A stretch of 64,000 nucleotides of DNA. Source: Flaccisagitta enflata. Lineage: Eukaryota > Chaetognatha > Sagittoidea > Aphragmophora. The stretch spans positions 18,972,001 to 19,036,000 of the forward strand of contig OZ231126.1 in assembly GCA_965153355.1 (NCBI GenBank). Direction: 5' to 3'. Of this stretch, positions 61,822 to 64,000 are shown one piece after another. The stretch's first letter is position 1. Every line of letters starts with the position of its first letter. The notes beneath the pieces are model-generated. The model saw nothing but the letters and a program-made list of their open reading frames with translations, was not told where the DNA came from and ran no database searches. The position numbers and the translations under genes were made by a program.

Positions 61822-63141
61822 ATCTACCCTGTCTTCAAAAGCAACTGATACCAGCAAAAGATGTATTGTGTCAAAACGATTCATATTTCAAAATTCGGAT
61901 TTTTTCTATCTGAAAGCATATTTAATGCGGTTTTTTCATGCAAAATTTCAGCACTTTGTTTCAACCGGTTTAGCCTCCACATCATTTTTAAATGTATCCA
62001 AATTTTACTAAAATCTAGCAATTTTTAAATGAAATAAAAGAGCTAGGCCTCAATAACTATTTACAAATAGCCAAAACATTTGTTTGAATTATCAAAACTT
62101 ATCCCAATCTAGCATGTTTTCATTACTAATATAATTTCTTTTCTTTATGTGCATAATCATGAGATGTTCTAAACAAAAATGATGAAATTCTTACATGGAA
62201 TGTTGATGGAACATGAAAAAAACAAGGCCGAATACACGGCCACCAGTTGCGGACGGGTGGGCAGGGGCGGAAATGCGCGTTTTCCCACTTTTCAACTCGA
62301 GCGTGACGGACCGACCAACCAACCGACCGACCAACCGACCAACGGACGGCACGATTCGTAATTAATGGGAAATACATTTACAAACAGACCATCGTCCAAT
62401 TCCTTTTCATTCCACCTCAAAATTGTGTGCTGAATGCCGGAAAACCGTCGCGAAATATTTTTAGCTGTAATATTTTCGTCCATCGCCCTCTCCACCCAAG
62501 GTATTGAAGATGCAAATCAGTTTTGAGCATAAAGGAGTCACTCTGATGATTAATGTCTGTGGAGACCCTTAGAATTGATGTTAATGTATAAAATAATTAG
62601 CTTTTGAACAATTTGGTTGTTTGGTCTGACAATTTCCAGTCCCTACTGGATATTATGCTGGAATGGGTCGTCAACTGCATCTTCTTTACTCTTGAAGGCG
62701 CCTTGTCAGATTCTTTTGTTTTTTGCGTGAAAGTGATATAGTTCCATGGATAGGTATCTGTTTGCATGTTGTAATTGCCTGGATGAGCGCTTCAGATAAT
62801 CGGTATGCTCCAGCACCTCGTCAACCGCTTCTTACAGGGTAATATAGGAGATCTTGTCCTCAAATCAGCTTCCCAGACCTCATATCTGCTCTCAAGACCT
62901 CCAGGCTTCAAATCAGCTTTCAATTCCTCAAATCTGCCCTTTAGGCATCAAGCCTGACGCCTGACCTCAAAACTGCTCTTCAGGCCAAACCAGTCGCTCA
63001 AGGGCAATATGTGGTCAGCAATACCCCTTACCCTGCTTTTCATGATTGTGAATCTGAGTGGGGTTAGCAGGGAAGCGGCCTGTCCATCCATCCATGAACT
63101 GAGGGCTGAGGGGGCAAATTTAAAGCGTGAGAAGGTTTTTT
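61822..63141. other. Non-coding, with a truncated Helentron-like element
   Basis: AACAAGGCCGAATACACGGC at 62221 starts a copy with AGTTGCGGACGGGTGGGC and a GACC core that ends near 62352 without the hairpin. The rest is AT-rich, turning into CTCAAATCTGCC-type units at 62850-62990 that belong to the GCAGCGGCCCC family. No gene seen. Confidence 0.55.
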
Positions 63142-63585
63142 GGGCAGCGGCCCCAAAGGGGATGAAGTCCTGTAGAACACAGGGGGAATATGTCCATCTG
63201 TCCATATATATGTGCGTCTGTCCATCCGTACGTCCGTCCGTACCCCCCTTGCCTCATCTTCAGGGCTTTGTCTCCTTTCGGGCCTATTCTGACCCAAATT
63301 CTGCAAAATAGCCCAAATCCTAGCATAATGGCTCAAATTCAAGCAAAATAGCCCAAATCTAGCTAGTAACCCCCAATTTTGGCCTGAGGTCCATCATTTT
63401 GGCCTCTCAGACCTATGTTGTGGCCTTTGATTCTGACCAGATTTGAGCCATTTTGCTTGGTTTTGGGCCATTTTGCTTAGATTTGGGCCATTTTGCTTAG
63501 ATTTGGGCCATATGGCTGATGGACGGACAGATGGACAGATTTCCCCTGTGTTCTACAGGACTTCGTCCCCTTTGGGGCCGCTGCC
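63142..63585. mobile_element. Foldback element, copy 3
   Basis: Left end GGGCAGCGGCCCCAAAGGGG, then ATGAAGTCCTGTAGAACACAGGGGG; inverted right end CCCCTGTGTTCTACAGGACT ... TTTGGGGCCGCTGCCC. The core has AGCCCAAAT(C) and TTTGGGCCATTTTGCTTAGA units in opposite orientations. A further partial copy runs from ~63590 to the window end (GGCCTGAGAGGGCTGA units, then CCCCTGTGTTCTACAGGACT). Confidence 0.75.
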
Positions 63586-64000
63586 CTGCTCCCCCTCAAC
63601 TTAAATCACATGCTACTCAAGCAGGGCACGGGTACTGCTGACCATTTACTGCCTTTGGGTTGATTTGAAGCCTGAGTGGGCTCATTAGAGACCCAAGGCC
63701 TGATTTGAGGTCTGTTAGGGCTGAGTTGAGGTCTGTGAGAGCTGATTTGAGTCCTGTGAAGGCTGAGTTGAGGTATAAGAGGTCTGAAAGGCTGGATTTG
63801 AGGCCTGAGAGGGCTGACTTGAGGCCCTAGAGACCTGATTTGAGGCCTTATAGGTCTGATTTGAGGCCTGAGAGGCCTAATTTGAGGTCTGAGTTGCCAT
63901 GGGGGGGGGGGAACAAATTGAAGAACTATCAGATGAACAAACACACATCCCCCTGTGTTCTACAGGACTTTGTCCTCTTTGGTGCTGCTGCCCAAAAAAG

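Overview
The window is nuclear DNA of an animal, most likely an invertebrate. It has GT-AG introns, conserved metazoan genes, very dense microsatellites and many short non-autonomous transposons. A few TTAGGG-type hexamers occur (as CCCTAA, near 13.26-13.34 kb), but they lie inside a transposon and do not identify the phylum. All recognised genes are on the + strand.

Layout. (1) 0.8-2.2 kb: last exon of the RNA polymerase subunit RPB5 (POLR2E), then an intronless COMMD4. (2) 5.1-16.5 kb: a large gene rebuilt here from 14 phase-consistent exons. About 500 residues of acidic, Ser/Pro-rich disordered sequence precede a BTB-BACK-Kelch protein of the KLHL9/13/26 type; the last Kelch exon(s) were not found. 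Its introns carry a Tc1/mariner-like MITE, a Helentron-like element and two nested hAT-like elements. (3) 16.6-31.9 kb: almost no genes. It holds a 620-bp palindrome, broken coding remnants and about 12 kb of simple repeats, with every CT/TTTC/TTC tract pyrimidine on the + strand, plus 1.7 kb of TG repeats. (4) 31.9-42.8 kb: a compact block of intronless + strand ORFs unlike the rest. It encodes a small coiled-coil protein, a BIR-only protein, a three-finger C2H2 protein, a coiled-coil/zinc protein, a membrane glycoprotein, another coiled-coil protein and a ribonucleotide reductase R2 cut by a run of 10 N. An 11-unit, 78-bp tandem repeat sits between two of them. My best reading is a fragment of a large nuclear DNA virus integrated in the genome, family unassigned. 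(5) 43-64 kb: repeats, including a roughly 240-bp satellite, around one secreted C-type lectin gene (55.0-59.0 kb) with a galactose-type QPD motif.

Repeat biology is unusually readable. A short element with AACAAGGCC at one end and an AGTCGCGTGCACGCGACT hairpin at the other recurs about a dozen times. It has a variable GGAC/GGTC core, its ends covary, and one copy sits in a satellite unit whose sister units give the empty site. It looks like a Helentron-associated (DINE-1-like) family. Other families: a TA-flanked MITE starting CACTTTTTTATAAGAAC, an element with 48-bp inverted ends enclosing GGCCTGAGAG-type minisatellites, and hAT-like elements with exact 8-bp target duplications.

The genes do not form one pathway: RPB5 (transcription), COMMD4 (Commander/endosomal sorting), a Kelch-BTB CUL3 adaptor and a lectin are independent host genes. 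The viral-like block combines typical DNA-virus functions: nucleotide supply (R2), a possible apoptosis modulator (BIR) and an envelope-like glycoprotein.
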